Source: Deltaproteobacteria bacterium
GTDB taxonomy: Bacteria; Myxococcota_A; UBA796; SXON01
Length of the DNA stretch: 39,001 nt
Assembly: GCA_947486185.1 (NCBI GenBank)
Contig: CANKTH010000040.1
Coordinates: 1 to 39,001 of the forward strand
Direction: 5' to 3'
Shown: piece after piece, positions 26,349 to 34,023 of the stretch
How positions within the stretch are numbered: position 1 is the stretch's first letter
How the letters are laid out: every line of letters starts with the position of its first letter
Translations under genes and position numbers: made by a program
The notes under the pieces: model-generated
What the model was told of the DNA's origin: nothing
Seen by the model: only the letters and a program-made list of their open reading frames with translations
Database searches by the model: none

Positions 26349-27632
26349 TCAGCGAAGGGCGTCGACGAGCCGCGCCATTCCCGCCCGCAGCTCGGGTAGG
26401 GAGACGGCGCCGATGCTCATGCGGAACCACCCGGAGTCTTCCGGCAGGTCAAAGGCCTGAAAAGGTACGACCGCGACTCCGGCGGCCTCGAGGAGCCATC
26501 GCCGGGTGTCTTCGTTGTTCCGGATCGGCGCCCCGCCGACGCCGGGGCGGCCCAGGCGGTCCAGCTGGATCGACAGGTACATCGCACCTTGCGGCGCGAG
26601 GTGCACCACGCCGGCCTGGGTGAGGGCCTCGTGGATGACGGCAAGCCGTTCCTGGAGCCCCGAGCGAAACACCCGGAGGTAACGGTCGGCCTCCACGTCG
26701 TTGTCGAGGAGCTCGGCGGTGGCCACCTGGATCGGCCGGGGTGCCCACGAGCCGACGTGCCCAAGGAAAGACTTCATTCTTTCAGCGATGTACGGGTGGG
26801 CGACCGCCCAACCGACCCGCAGGCCGGTGGCCGCAAATGCTTTGGAGATCGCGTCCACCGTGATCACGTAGGGGGCGACCTCGGGCACCAATACGCTCGG
26901 GTGGTGATGCGCGGGGCCAAAGGTGAGCTGCCAGTAGACCTGGTCCCACATCCACAAGAGCGGCCGCTCGCTGGAGCGCCCACGCCGCCGGTTCTCCTCC
27001 GCGACGAGCGTCGCGATGGCCGCGAGCTGCTCGCGGCCGATCATCGTGCCGGTGGGATTGAGCGGCGAGTTGAGGGTGAGCAGCCGGGCCGTTCGGAGCT
27101 TGGGGGCGAGCAGCGCCGCCGTGGGGAAGAAGTCGTCTTCGGGGCGGGTGACCACCGGGACCATCTGCGCCTGGCAGAGTTGGCCATAATACCCGTTGTT
27201 CCAGCTTGGGACCGCATATACCAGCTCATCCCCCGGATCGAGGATCATGCGGTAGGTGGCGTACATCGCCGGCCGCGCGCCCGACGCGACCACGATGTTG
27301 GCGACCGGCGCATCGAAGCCGAGGCGCCGCTGGTACCAGCCCGAAATAGCACGCCGAAGTTCGGGAATACCCTCCGACGGGGGGTACTGGGTCTGCCCGG
27401 CGCCGACCGCCCGGTTCGTTCCCTCCGCCAGAAGAGCGGGGATCGGGAATTGTTTGGGATCGAAGTCACCTACCGTGAGGTTGCAGACCGGCCTGCCCCG
27501 GCTGATGAGCTCTCGCACCTCCGCTGCGATCTGGAGGATCAACGAACCCTGCATCGCGGCGATGACGGGCGTGACGGCGCCGGCCTGAAACCAGTCGGCG
27601 TGAGAGAGGGGCGGGGCGATTGGGCTGGACAT
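26349..27632 (-). CDS. PLP-dependent aminotransferase, class I/II
   Basis: 427-residue fold-type I aminotransferase. Landmarks: Asn192 in NSPLNPTGT, Asp230 with Tyr233 in WMWDQVY (pyridine-nitrogen Asp and phenolate Tyr), PLP Lys264 in DAISKAFAATGLRVGW, and the C-terminal substrate-carboxylate Arg in WFRMSIGA. Closest pattern is the aspartate/aromatic aminotransferase group Ig. The substrate cannot be assigned. It is the first gene upstream of the lipoprotein/COG0523 unit (73-nt gap), and the 360-nt spacer upstream holds tandem repeats. Confidence 0.92.
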   Translation of the reverse strand: MSSPIAPPLSHADWFQAGAVTPVIAAMQGSLILQIAAEVRELISRGRPVCNLTVGDFDPKQFPIPALLAEGTNRAVGAGQTQYPPSEGIPELRRAISGWYQRRLGFDAPVANIVVASGARPAMYATYRMILDPGDELVYAVPSWNNGYYGQLCQAQMVPVVTRPEDDFFPTAALLAPKLRTARLLTLNSPLNPTGTMIGREQLAAIATLVAEENRRRGRSSERPLLWMWDQVYWQLTFGPAHHHPSVLVPEVAPYVITVDAISKAFAATGLRVGWAVAHPYIAERMKSFLGHVGSWAPRPIQVATAELLDNDVEADRYLRVFRSGLQERLAVIHEALTQAGVVHLAPQGAMYLSIQLDRLGRPGVGGAPIRNNEDTRRWLLEAAGVAVVPFQAFDLPEDSGWFRMSIGAVSLPELRAGMARLVDALR

Positions 27633-27801
27633 CGCCGCGCGGCTAACTCACAAACGCGCGCGGACCCACCCGCGAAGCGCTAGCGGGCATACGACGGCAT
27701 TGCCGCCGGTGGGCGACTAAACTGACTCGCCGCGCATCGCAGAGATCCGGCGGCGAGGAGCGCGACACGGGAGCGTCCTGATCGGCGGTCGACCCTCGAT
27801 C

Positions 27802-27885
27802 TCGGCTGTCGAGAATCGGCTTTCGAAAAGCTGGCTTCGAGGCTCGGCTTTCGAGAATCGGCTTTCGAGACTATCTTCGAGGCGA
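27802..27885. repeat. 14-bp tandem repeat array, six diverged copies
   Basis: Unit TCGGCTTTCGAGAA. Copies begin at 27802, 27816, 27830, 27844, 27858 and 27872; those at 27816, 27844 and 27858 differ by only one or two bases, and the third and sixth are the most diverged. Copies 1-3 and 4-6 resemble each other, giving a 42-bp higher-order period. A further related copy may be at 27782. Each unit has a TTCGA core. It lies about 170 nt upstream of the aminotransferase start. Confidence 0.75.
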
Positions 27886-27952
27886 CCGCGTCTGTGTCCG
27901 GCCTCGCGCCGGACGCCACACCTCACGCCGCGCCATGATGTATCCGCGGGCG

Positions 27953-27964
27953 TTGACGCGTCAA
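27953..27964. promoter_or_regulatory. Perfect 12-bp palindrome
   Basis: TTGACGCGTCAA, 28 nt beyond the stop of the acidic-repeat protein gene. It could be a protein-binding site. On the minus strand it also offers a TTGACG -35-like hexamer, but the -10 candidate 16 nt on (TACATC) is poor. It has no loop or T-run, so it is not a good terminator. Confidence 0.3.
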
Positions 27965-27992
27965 GGGTCCATGCGCTGCGCGGCGATTCTGT

Positions 27993-30164
27993 TCAGGTGC
28001 GGCGACGCCGCCGCGCGGCGACGAGCCCGAGGCCCACGAGCCCCCAGGCCGCTGAGGTGGGGCCGGTCGCGCAGGCGGCCTCGGAGTCCACCGACACCTC
28101 GGTGTAGGGCTCGTAGAGTTGCACATAGTCCGCGGGATACACCGAGATCTCGGTGAAGGCCCAGTCCTGGCGCCCATCCGGGTCGTAGACCAGCACGAAG
28201 ACGTTGAAGATCTGTCCGCCGCTGTCCTCGGGGAGGGCGGGGCAGGTCCAGTTCACGACGGCCGCGCTGGGATTATCGAAGTTGGAGGCGCCGGTTCCGG
28301 AGTCATCGCTCCAGGAGAAGATGGAGATCTGGCCGTCGGCGTCGAACACGCGTACGTCCAGCGTGATCTGTTCGCCCGAGAGGCAGGCGTTCTGGGCGGG
28401 GCGTACGGGGCCGATGATCATGGGATCGGAGTCAGTCGTGATGCAGCCGTCTCCCGCGTCCCGGATGCCGTCGCAGTCGTTGTCGAGGCCGTCACAGAGC
28501 TCGTCGGCGGCTGGGTTGATCGCCGCTTCGCTGTCGTCACAGTCGTTGTTCACCTCGGCGAAGCCGTCGCCGTCGTCGTCGTAGAGGGAGGTGCTCTCAT
28601 CGACTACGCCGTCGCAGTCATTGTCGGCGCCGTCCGGGCGCTCGGGGGCGGTCGGGTAGCTGTCGGCGTTGTAGTCGTCACAGTCGCCGTCAGACTCGGA
28701 GACCGAGTCGCCGTCGTCATCGGAGCCTTCGGTGTTCTCGTCGATCAGCAGATCGCAGTCGTTGTCGAGGCCGTCGAAGATCTCGGCTGCCGCAGGGTAG
28801 GTGTACCGGTTGGTGTCGTCGCAATCGGCGGGGACGGTGGACTCATCGAAGCCGTCGCCGTCGTCGTCGCCCGCCGGCACTTCGGTGTTGATGAGTACGG
28901 AGATGGAGGCCTGAGCGGTGGTCTGGCTGGCGTCCGTGACGGTGACCACCAGCGTGTCGAGGCCGGGCTCCAGGGCGTCCGACGGAATATCCACGTAGAC
29001 ATGCCCCGATTCGTCATCGGGGGTGCAGTTGGCGATCGACGCGAGCACGATGAGGGCGCTCTTGACCTTACACGTCAGCGTCGTGGCGGGCTGATTGACG
29101 TCGAAGACGTTGAGCTCCAGCGTCAGATCGCCGACTCCCGGGTAGATGAAGCCCGGCTCGGGCGAGCGTATGGCCACGGTCGGGGGGCGATTTTCGGGGT
29201 CGAAGCCGACGTTCCCCTGGAGCGTGACGTTGATCTGCGGGTTGGCGGGGTCGTCAGAGCTGATGTACAGCTCACAACGCGCGGCGTTGGTGTCCTCGGG
29301 CGTAAAGGCGACCTCTACGAGCGTGGTCTCGCCCGCGGCGAGGACCCGGCCGGTCGTGAACGAGGAGATGAGGGAGAAGGCGTCGTCACAGGTGGTCGAG
29401 AACGTGGCGTCCCCGAGGGTCACGGGCGCGTCGCCGACGTTGGTGACGTCGATGCGCGCGACCTCGAGCGTGGTCTCGGTGGGGTTGACGTAGCCGAAAT
29501 CATAGGAGCGAGGCCGAACCACCAGCGAACCCTGGAACTGGTCGGAGCTCCCGTGCAGGTAGATCATCTGGTTCCAGTGGATCGGATCACGCAGGAAGTC
29601 AGGGAGATCCTCCTCGTCTTCGTCGACCTCGGCCTGCACGGCCTCGACGATGATCGCGGCCCAGATGTCGCCGACTGTGACCGGCGTGAACGCGACCGTC
29701 ACGGCGCGCCGGCAGCCCGGATCGACGGTGAAGATCGCCCCGACCAGCGTGTCTTCGGTGCCGGGGCCGCTGTCGTCACCGGGGTCAGAGTCGCCCCGCG
29801 GGCCGGGGTCGGATTCAGAGCCGCGGCCGCTGTCGGACGCCTTGGTGTCTGCGGTGGTCTCGGAGTCCGCTCCCGGGCAGGTGTCGCGCTCTTCGTAGAC
29901 GAAGCTGTAGCTCTCGGGCATTCCATCGCCGAAGGTGATGGAGCCGATGCCCATCGGCATCTCACCCTCGTTGCTGATGATGAAGGTACGCTCGACCGTC
30001 TCTCCCGCGTTGGCGCTCCCGAACTCGAGCACGGAGTCGGAGAGGACCAGCTTGGGATACTGCGTGACATCCTCCTCGGTGGTGGAGCTGCCGCAACCGA
30101 CCCCCGACAGCGGAACCATGAGCGTACACAGGAGGGCCGAACGGACGGAGCGGGCGGCGAGCAT
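27993..30164 (-). CDS. Surface lipoprotein with MopE-type acidic repeats and MYXO-CTERM-like tail
   Basis: 723 residues. A signal with lipobox VGC (GVGCGSS) is followed by an Ig-like choice-of-anchor D domain (LVLSDSVLEFGSANAGETVERTF). An insert rich in Asp/Ser/Gly/Pro at about 105-140 comes next, then a second Ig-like domain (about 215-330) and a PKD-like one. Three or four tandem metal-binding MopE-type repeats follow (DDDGDGF ... DCDD ... EICDGLDNDCDG pattern), then a final beta domain. The C-terminus is CATGPTSAAWGLVGLGLVAARRRRRT: Cys, hydrophobic stretch, Arg cluster, as in MYXO-CTERM sorting signals. The start is ATG 30164, because the longer frame to 30242 begins inside the -35 box. 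Confidence 0.88.
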   Translation of the reverse strand: MLAARSVRSALLCTLMVPLSGVGCGSSTTEEDVTQYPKLVLSDSVLEFGSANAGETVERTFIISNEGEMPMGIGSITFGDGMPESYSFVYEERDTCPGADSETTADTKASDSGRGSESDPGPRGDSDPGDDSGPGTEDTLVGAIFTVDPGCRRAVTVAFTPVTVGDIWAAIIVEAVQAEVDEDEEDLPDFLRDPIHWNQMIYLHGSSDQFQGSLVVRPRSYDFGYVNPTETTLEVARIDVTNVGDAPVTLGDATFSTTCDDAFSLISSFTTGRVLAAGETTLVEVAFTPEDTNAARCELYISSDDPANPQINVTLQGNVGFDPENRPPTVAIRSPEPGFIYPGVGDLTLELNVFDVNQPATTLTCKVKSALIVLASIANCTPDDESGHVYVDIPSDALEPGLDTLVVTVTDASQTTAQASISVLINTEVPAGDDDGDGFDESTVPADCDDTNRYTYPAAAEIFDGLDNDCDLLIDENTEGSDDDGDSVSESDGDCDDYNADSYPTAPERPDGADNDCDGVVDESTSLYDDDGDGFAEVNNDCDDSEAAINPAADELCDGLDNDCDGIRDAGDGCITTDSDPMIIGPVRPAQNACLSGEQITLDVRVFDADGQISIFSWSDDSGTGASNFDNPSAAVVNWTCPALPEDSGGQIFNVFVLVYDPDGRQDWAFTEISVYPADYVQLYEPYTEVSVDSEAACATGPTSAAWGLVGLGLVAARRRRRT

Positions 30165-30212
30165 CGAGACCCCAGCGGCGTCGGGGCGGGCGGCCTCGTA
30201 CGCGTAACGTCG

Positions 30213-30242
30213 AGCATAGCCCAACCGCCCGGCGGCTGTCAA
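30213..30242 (-). promoter_or_regulatory. Sigma-70-type promoter of the acidic-repeat protein gene
   Basis: On the minus strand TTGACA (30242-30237, perfect -35) is separated by 18 nt from TATGCT (30218-30213; four of six -10 positions match). The expected transcript start near 30206 leaves a leader of about 40 nt to ATG 30164. Confidence 0.6.
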
Positions 30243-30337
30243 CGAATTTCACTCAGCTATCCGCGTTCGCCCGGGCTTACTCCCCAATCTTACCCGTGCG
30301 GGGCCGGAGGCGGCGCATTCTTGATACGTCCCGCCGG

Positions 30338-31990
30338 ATGTACGCCGTGGCGCTCGTGTTGCTCGGACTGGGCATGGTGGTCCCGGGGGCGCAGGCCTAC
30401 GACGAGGCGGCGCACTCGCTGATGACCCGGGTGGCCCTCGAGGAGCTTGGCCTGGAAGGCCACGTTGTGACGCTCGAGCCGGATGCGGCGGTCCAGCTGC
30501 TCGCACGGGTGGACCGCCTCGCAAGGGAGGGCACCGCGGGCGTCACATGGCGGGCACGGTACCCTGATCCCCCCGATACGTGGACGTGGAAACAGGTTTT
30601 TCAGCTCGCACCGACGGCCCGGGTCTTCGGCATCGACCGGCTCGACGTCCGCGCGACCTCCAACCTGGTGCTCATCGCCGAGGCTTCGCGGCAGCCCGAC
30701 GTGGACCGCCGAAACCGTGACCGGCTGGCGTTCGATACCCGTCGCCGGCCGTTCCTGGACTCCTTGGGGTCGCCCGTACCAGCCGACCCGGCCATGTTGG
30801 AGTTCGGGCGTCTGGGCGATAGCTCCAGCCAGCTCCATGCCCACCGGGGAGGCGTCGGCGGCACGGAGTCCGGGAACGCTGCGTCCGGCGGCGGAGCGTC
30901 CGGCGACGCTGCAGGCCGGCCCGGGACCGCGGCGACGACCGGGCGTTACGCCGACTACACCCTCGGCGCGGCGATGGTCCAGCTCCACGTGGAGCTCAGC
31001 CTCCTCGCGGGCCTCGGATCGGGGGCCGGAGCGAACGAGCTGGCCTGGCTTTATCTCGGGCACGCCATCCACTACCTGGAAGACCTGGGAAACCCGTGGA
31101 ACATCGTACCGCTTCCGGTGGACATCTTCGCGCGGGACGCCCTGTTTGCCAGCTTGTGGAACAAGCTCTCAACCGGCGGCGGCTACTTCGGGGACGTTCG
31201 GGCGGTGAGCAGCCTTGAACGGGACATCTTGACGAGCCATGGCCGAATCGCCGACGCGTTGGTCAGCGAGCGGCTCCGCGACGCGCAGGAGGGCCGGAGC
31301 AGCGCCGTGGCCGACCGGCTCCTGGCCCAGCTGCGCGCGACGGACGCGGGTGACGAAGCGGCGTTTGACGAGGCGGCGTTCGACGAGGCGCTGGCCGCGC
31401 GGGACGGCACGTCCTCTGCGGCGATCTTCGGCTTCGGTGAGCGCCTGGCGGGTGCGTTGGTGGCCAGGTCGGCTGCCGATGCCGCGCCCCTCGCCGCGGC
31501 GACGCGGGACCTGAGCGCGCCGCGTTACCGCACTGCCGGCCCGCCCTTCGATCCGGGGCTCACGCCGGTGGCCGAGGCCGTCGTCGCCCCGACGGCAGAG
31601 AACGAGGCGGAGTACGAACGGTTCTGGGAGCTTCAGGGTCGGAGCATGCGCCGGACGGGGTTGGCGACACGTCGGTTGGTGCGACTCGTACAAGCGTTTC
31701 TGCTCGCCAACCGTGACCAGCCAGAGGCCGCAGAGATGATCCTGGTGGAGCGCATGGTCGAACGCCAGCTTCGGCTGGATCGGGCGGCGGAGCGGAGACG
31801 CGCCGGGTGGTCGTCCGCGTCTGACCCGGCCGAGCATTTCCACGTCGTGCTCCTCGCGGAGGTGCTGGGTGTAACCGGGATGTTGCTGTTGTTGGCCCAG
31901 CGGCTCCACACCTGGCGCGCCGGCCGGCTCAGGGCGGCGAAGCCGGACGCGCCGGATTCGGCGAGCCCGGCTACCAAGCCCGGAGCTTAG
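30338..31990 (+). CDS. Membrane-anchored protein of the phospholipase C/S1-P1 nuclease type
   Basis: 550 residues. A signal peptide MYAVALVLLGLGMVVPGAQA is followed at once by YDEAAHSLMTRVALEEL, the N-terminal His environment seen in zinc-dependent phospholipase C and S1/P1 nucleases. HAIHYLEDLGNPWN near residue 250 matches the H-x3-D metal-ligand helix of that fold. A Gly/Ser/Ala-rich loop (about 185-205) and the short duplicate EAAFDEAAFDEA are inserted. Near residue 510 is a transmembrane segment (VVLLAEVLGVTGMLLLLAQRL), then a basic, Pro/Ala-rich tail. So it is likely periplasmic or surface-facing, anchored by its C-terminus. ATG 30338 gives the best signal peptide; GTG 30296 would add Arg-rich residues. 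The substrate is unknown. Confidence 0.75.
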   Translation: MYAVALVLLGLGMVVPGAQAYDEAAHSLMTRVALEELGLEGHVVTLEPDAAVQLLARVDRLAREGTAGVTWRARYPDPPDTWTWKQVFQLAPTARVFGIDRLDVRATSNLVLIAEASRQPDVDRRNRDRLAFDTRRRPFLDSLGSPVPADPAMLEFGRLGDSSSQLHAHRGGVGGTESGNAASGGGASGDAAGRPGTAATTGRYADYTLGAAMVQLHVELSLLAGLGSGAGANELAWLYLGHAIHYLEDLGNPWNIVPLPVDIFARDALFASLWNKLSTGGGYFGDVRAVSSLERDILTSHGRIADALVSERLRDAQEGRSSAVADRLLAQLRATDAGDEAAFDEAAFDEALAARDGTSSAAIFGFGERLAGALVARSAADAAPLAAATRDLSAPRYRTAGPPFDPGLTPVAEAVVAPTAENEAEYERFWELQGRSMRRTGLATRRLVRLVQAFLLANRDQPEAAEMILVERMVERQLRLDRAAERRRAGWSSASDPAEHFHVVLLAEVLGVTGMLLLLAQRLHTWRAGRLRAAKPDAPDSASPATKPGA

Positions 31991-32060
31991 CGGCGAGCGC
32001 CCGTCAGGCGTCCCACGAGGCGGTACGCGGAGCGGGTGCGTCGTGTTAGCGCGGCGCGCT

Positions 32061-32079
32061 CGCCCCACCCTTTGGGGCG
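32061..32079 (+). promoter_or_regulatory. 7-bp stem-loop just upstream of peroxiredoxin start
   Basis: CGCCCCA-CCCTT-TGGGGCG, perfect stem, 12 nt before the start codon and 3 nt before the GGAG site (32083-32086). It could end the upstream transcript or shape access to the ribosome site. There is no T-run. Confidence 0.35.
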
Positions 32080-32091
32080 CATGGAGTCCTC

Positions 32092-32553
32092 ATGAGCCTC
32101 GTCGGCAAGTCTGCCCCTGATTTCACCCTCGTCGATCACAAACGTGCCAGCGTGAGCCTTGGCGGCCTTCGTGGCCAGAAGGTCGTGTTGGCCTTCTACC
32201 CCGCAGCCTTCACCGGGGTGTGCGAGAAGGAGCTGTGTTCGCTCCGTGACTCGCTCAGCGAGCTCAACGATGCCGGCGCGGCGGTGCTCGGGGTTTCGGT
32301 GGACGGCCCCTTCTCCAACGCGGCCTTCGCGGCGAAGAACAACATCAACTTCTCGCTCCTCTCCGACTTCGGCGGCCAGGTGGCCGAAGCTTACGGCGTG
32401 GTGTGGAAGAACCTGGCGAATGTGCCGGGATACAACGTGGCCAATCGTTCGGTGTTCATCGTCGACGGCGGCGGTGCCGTCACCTACGAGTGGATCGCGC
32501 CGAGCCCCGGGGTAGAGCCCGATTATGCGGCGATCCGGGCGGCGTTGGCCTGA
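32092..32553 (+). CDS. Peroxiredoxin (AhpE/BCP-type)
   Basis: Thiol peroxidase that reduces peroxides; thioredoxin fold, cytoplasmic. The peroxidatic centre is FYPAAFTGVCEKELC with Cys44, Thr41 and Pro37, and Cys49 five residues later may act as the resolving cysteine (atypical two-Cys, BCP-like spacing). The C-terminal Trp/Arg (NVANRSVFIVD) matches the family's active-site Arg. 153 residues is the normal length. The ATG 32092 is placed by GGAG 5 nt upstream. A four-codon frame (32081-32095) ends with TGA overlapping this ATG. Its stop lies in the first copy of a short repeat. No redox regulator is adjacent. Confidence 0.95.
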   Translation: MSLVGKSAPDFTLVDHKRASVSLGGLRGQKVVLAFYPAAFTGVCEKELCSLRDSLSELNDAGAAVLGVSVDGPFSNAAFAAKNNINFSLLSDFGGQVAEAYGVVWKNLANVPGYNVANRSVFIVDGGGAVTYEWIAPSPGVEPDYAAIRAALA

Positions 32554-32623
32554 GCTGGCCTGAGCTGGCCGGTCTGAGCAGGCTGGCCTGAGCGGGCTGG
32601 CCTGAGCGGGCGTTGGTCTGAGC
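32547..32623. repeat. Interspersed GGYCTGAGC repeat after peroxiredoxin
   Basis: Six copies of GGCCTGAGC or GGTCTGAGC start at 32547, 32557, 32571, 32585, 32599 and 32615, spaced 10, 14, 14, 14 and 16 nt. The first copy contains the peroxiredoxin stop codon, so the array begins inside the gene end and continues into a 245-nt gene-free spacer. The rest of the spacer (32624-32798) shows nothing I can name. Confidence 0.7.
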
Positions 32624-32798
32624 AGAGGAGCGGTTGGGCTGGGGAATCGGCTCAACCGCGTCGCGTAGGCGTCAGGGCCTGGCGGTCGCCGGCCTTCGCG
32701 TCGGGGAGCGCTAGGGTGAGCGCACTCCCGCCACGCCGCGAACGGGGCGCCGAAGGGGGCATCTCGCGGGCCGCAGGCACGCGACAGCCCCAAAGCCC

Positions 32799-33092
32799 TC
32801 AGCGTTTCGGCTGATCGAACTCCCGCCGGTTCATCCACTCCTGAAAGCCCGTGCCCATGTTGGTGCCGGCCCAGTTGCGGGTGATTCGCCCCACGAACAG
32901 GCGGTCTTTGTCGGCCACGATGTGGGGCTTGAGCAGGTCGCGGATCTGCGCGGCGTTGAACCGGTTGCTCTCGACGATCCACTGGCCTTTTACGCGGTTG
33001 GACCAGTTGCCGATCGCCTTCACCGCGCGTTCGAGGTCGCCGTACTGGTCGGCGGCGCGGGCGGTCAGCTCGGTGGTGACAAGGTACATCAT
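32799..33092 (-). CDS. SinR-like / Cas2-fold small protein
   Basis: 97 residues, MMYLVTTELT at the start, then a helix, QWIVESNRFNAAQIRDLLKPHI, and DRLFVGRITRNWAGTN near the end. The order (strand MYLVTTEL, helix, strand WIVE, helix, strand LFVGRI, NWAG) fits the small SinR/Cas2/VapD-like ferredoxin-fold family often annotated as SinR family protein. No CRISPR array or cas gene is in the window, so an adaptation role is unlikely. The start is placed at ATG 33092 (second ATG directly after); a longer frame to 33506 overlaps the divergent reductase and is not coding. The role is unknown. Confidence 0.7.
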   Translation of the reverse strand: MMYLVTTELTARAADQYGDLERAVKAIGNWSNRVKGQWIVESNRFNAAQIRDLLKPHIVADKDRLFVGRITRNWAGTNMGTGFQEWMNRREFDQPKR

Positions 33093-33175
33093 TGGGCTTG
33101 AGTCTCCGGGCCGCTTGTTAACGGGATCCGGCGGCGTCGGGCAGGCCCAGGCGACCACCGACGTGACGGCGAGGC

Positions 33176-33185
33176 GCCAATTGGC
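33176..33185. promoter_or_regulatory. Perfect 10-bp palindrome in divergent spacer
   Basis: GCCAATTGGC, 30 nt upstream of the reductase start and 84 nt upstream of the SinR-like gene. It is the most AT-rich palindrome in the 123-nt divergent region and may bind a regulator. Confidence 0.3.
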
Positions 33186-33215
33186 TACGCGGCCGGCTTC
33201 TCCCGGAGCTCCCCC

Positions 33216-33926
33216 TTGAACATCCTCCTCACCGGCGCCTCGCGCGGGATCGGCGCGGCGATCGCGCGTGCCCTGGCCGCTCCGGGTCGCACGATCCTCG
33301 TCAACTATCTCCAGAACCAGGCGGCGGCCGAAGCCGTCGCGGCCGACGTACGGAGTCGCGGCGCCGAAGCGCTGGTCGAGCAGGGAGATGTCCGAAATGA
33401 GGCGGATCTTGTGCGCCTGGCAAAACGGATCGGCCCGGTGGACGCGCTCATCCACAACGCGGCGATCGGCGTGCTCAAGCCCTACCAGAAGATCCGTACC
33501 GCCCAATGGGATCTCACGATGGAGAGCTCGCTCCGCCCCTTCTGGCTACTCACCAAACTGTGCACGTTCAACGAGGGCGCGTCGGTGATTGGGCTCTCCA
33601 GCTTGGGGAGTCGGCAGTTCACCCCAGGGTACGCGGCGATGGGCGCGGCCAAGGCGGGTATGGAGGCCCTCACCCGGCAGCTCGCGGTGGAGATGGCGCC
33701 TCGTGTGCGCGTGAACACAGTCTGTGGCGGCCTGGTTCGTACCGACGCGCTCAACTACTTCCCCGAGAGCGCCAAGATGATGGAGACCGCAGCCAAGCTC
33801 ACCCCGCTACAACGGGTGGGCGAACCTGAAGATATGGCCAACGTGGTGTCGCTGCTCCTCGACCCGCGCGCCTCGTGGATCACCGGCCAGGTGATCGTCG
33901 CGGACGGCGGGATCTCCATCATCTGA
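33216..33926 (+). CDS. SDR-family reductase, FabL-like enoyl-ACP reductase
   Basis: 236 residues. NADP-binding Gly motif LLTGASRGIGAA, then IHNAAIGVLKPYQKI and the active site SSLGSRQFTPGY-AAMGAAK. The Tyr139 and Lys146 are separated by six residues (Y-x6-K), as in enoyl-ACP reductases, and not by three as in FabG. The downstream block (NTVCGGLVRTDALNYFPE, VADGGISII) resembles Bacillus FabL (enoyl-ACP reductase III). A standalone FabL is therefore the best guess; SDR substrate is uncertain. The start is TTG 33216, with GGAG at 33204-33207. No other fatty-acid genes are nearby. Confidence 0.82.
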   Translation: MNILLTGASRGIGAAIARALAAPGRTILVNYLQNQAAAEAVAADVRSRGAEALVEQGDVRNEADLVRLAKRIGPVDALIHNAAIGVLKPYQKIRTAQWDLTMESSLRPFWLLTKLCTFNEGASVIGLSSLGSRQFTPGYAAMGAAKAGMEALTRQLAVEMAPRVRVNTVCGGLVRTDALNYFPESAKMMETAAKLTPLQRVGEPEDMANVVSLLLDPRASWITGQVIVADGGISII

Positions 33927-34023
33927 GCTCCTTTCCCGCAGTTTCCTCGACCGAGGATGGCCGTACCGGCGCCTTTTGCTGGGCTGACCGCGTGTGGTGC
34001 TTAAAGAGGCGCGTGAGGCGTAG

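Larger units (their letters stand above)
27633..27992. other. Intergenic spacer without a supported gene
   Basis: The 360 nt separate the aminotransferase (-) from the stop of the acidic-repeat protein (-). Besides the 14-bp tandem array and a 12-bp palindrome listed separately, there is a small hairpin CCCGC-N9-GCGGG at 27669-27687. Short open frames through the repeats (KADSR-like repeats) look like by-products of the DNA repeat, and no clear promoter was found. Confidence 0.5.

Noticed and set aside
27680..27926. Short minus-strand frames with KADSR or SRFSKAE repeats
   Set aside because: Direct products of the 14-bp DNA repeat; no ribosome site, no conserved-looking sequence.
28119..30422. 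A 767-codon plus-strand open frame opposite the acidic-repeat protein
   Set aside because: It mirrors the Asp/Gly-rich codons of the real gene as Val/Ile runs, has no domain and no ribosome site; it is antisense shadow of a repeat-rich GC gene.
32799..33506. Long version of the SinR-like gene starting at 33506
   Set aside because: The additional 138 codons are antisense to the FabL-like gene and low in coding appearance; the Cas2-like fold begins exactly at 33092.
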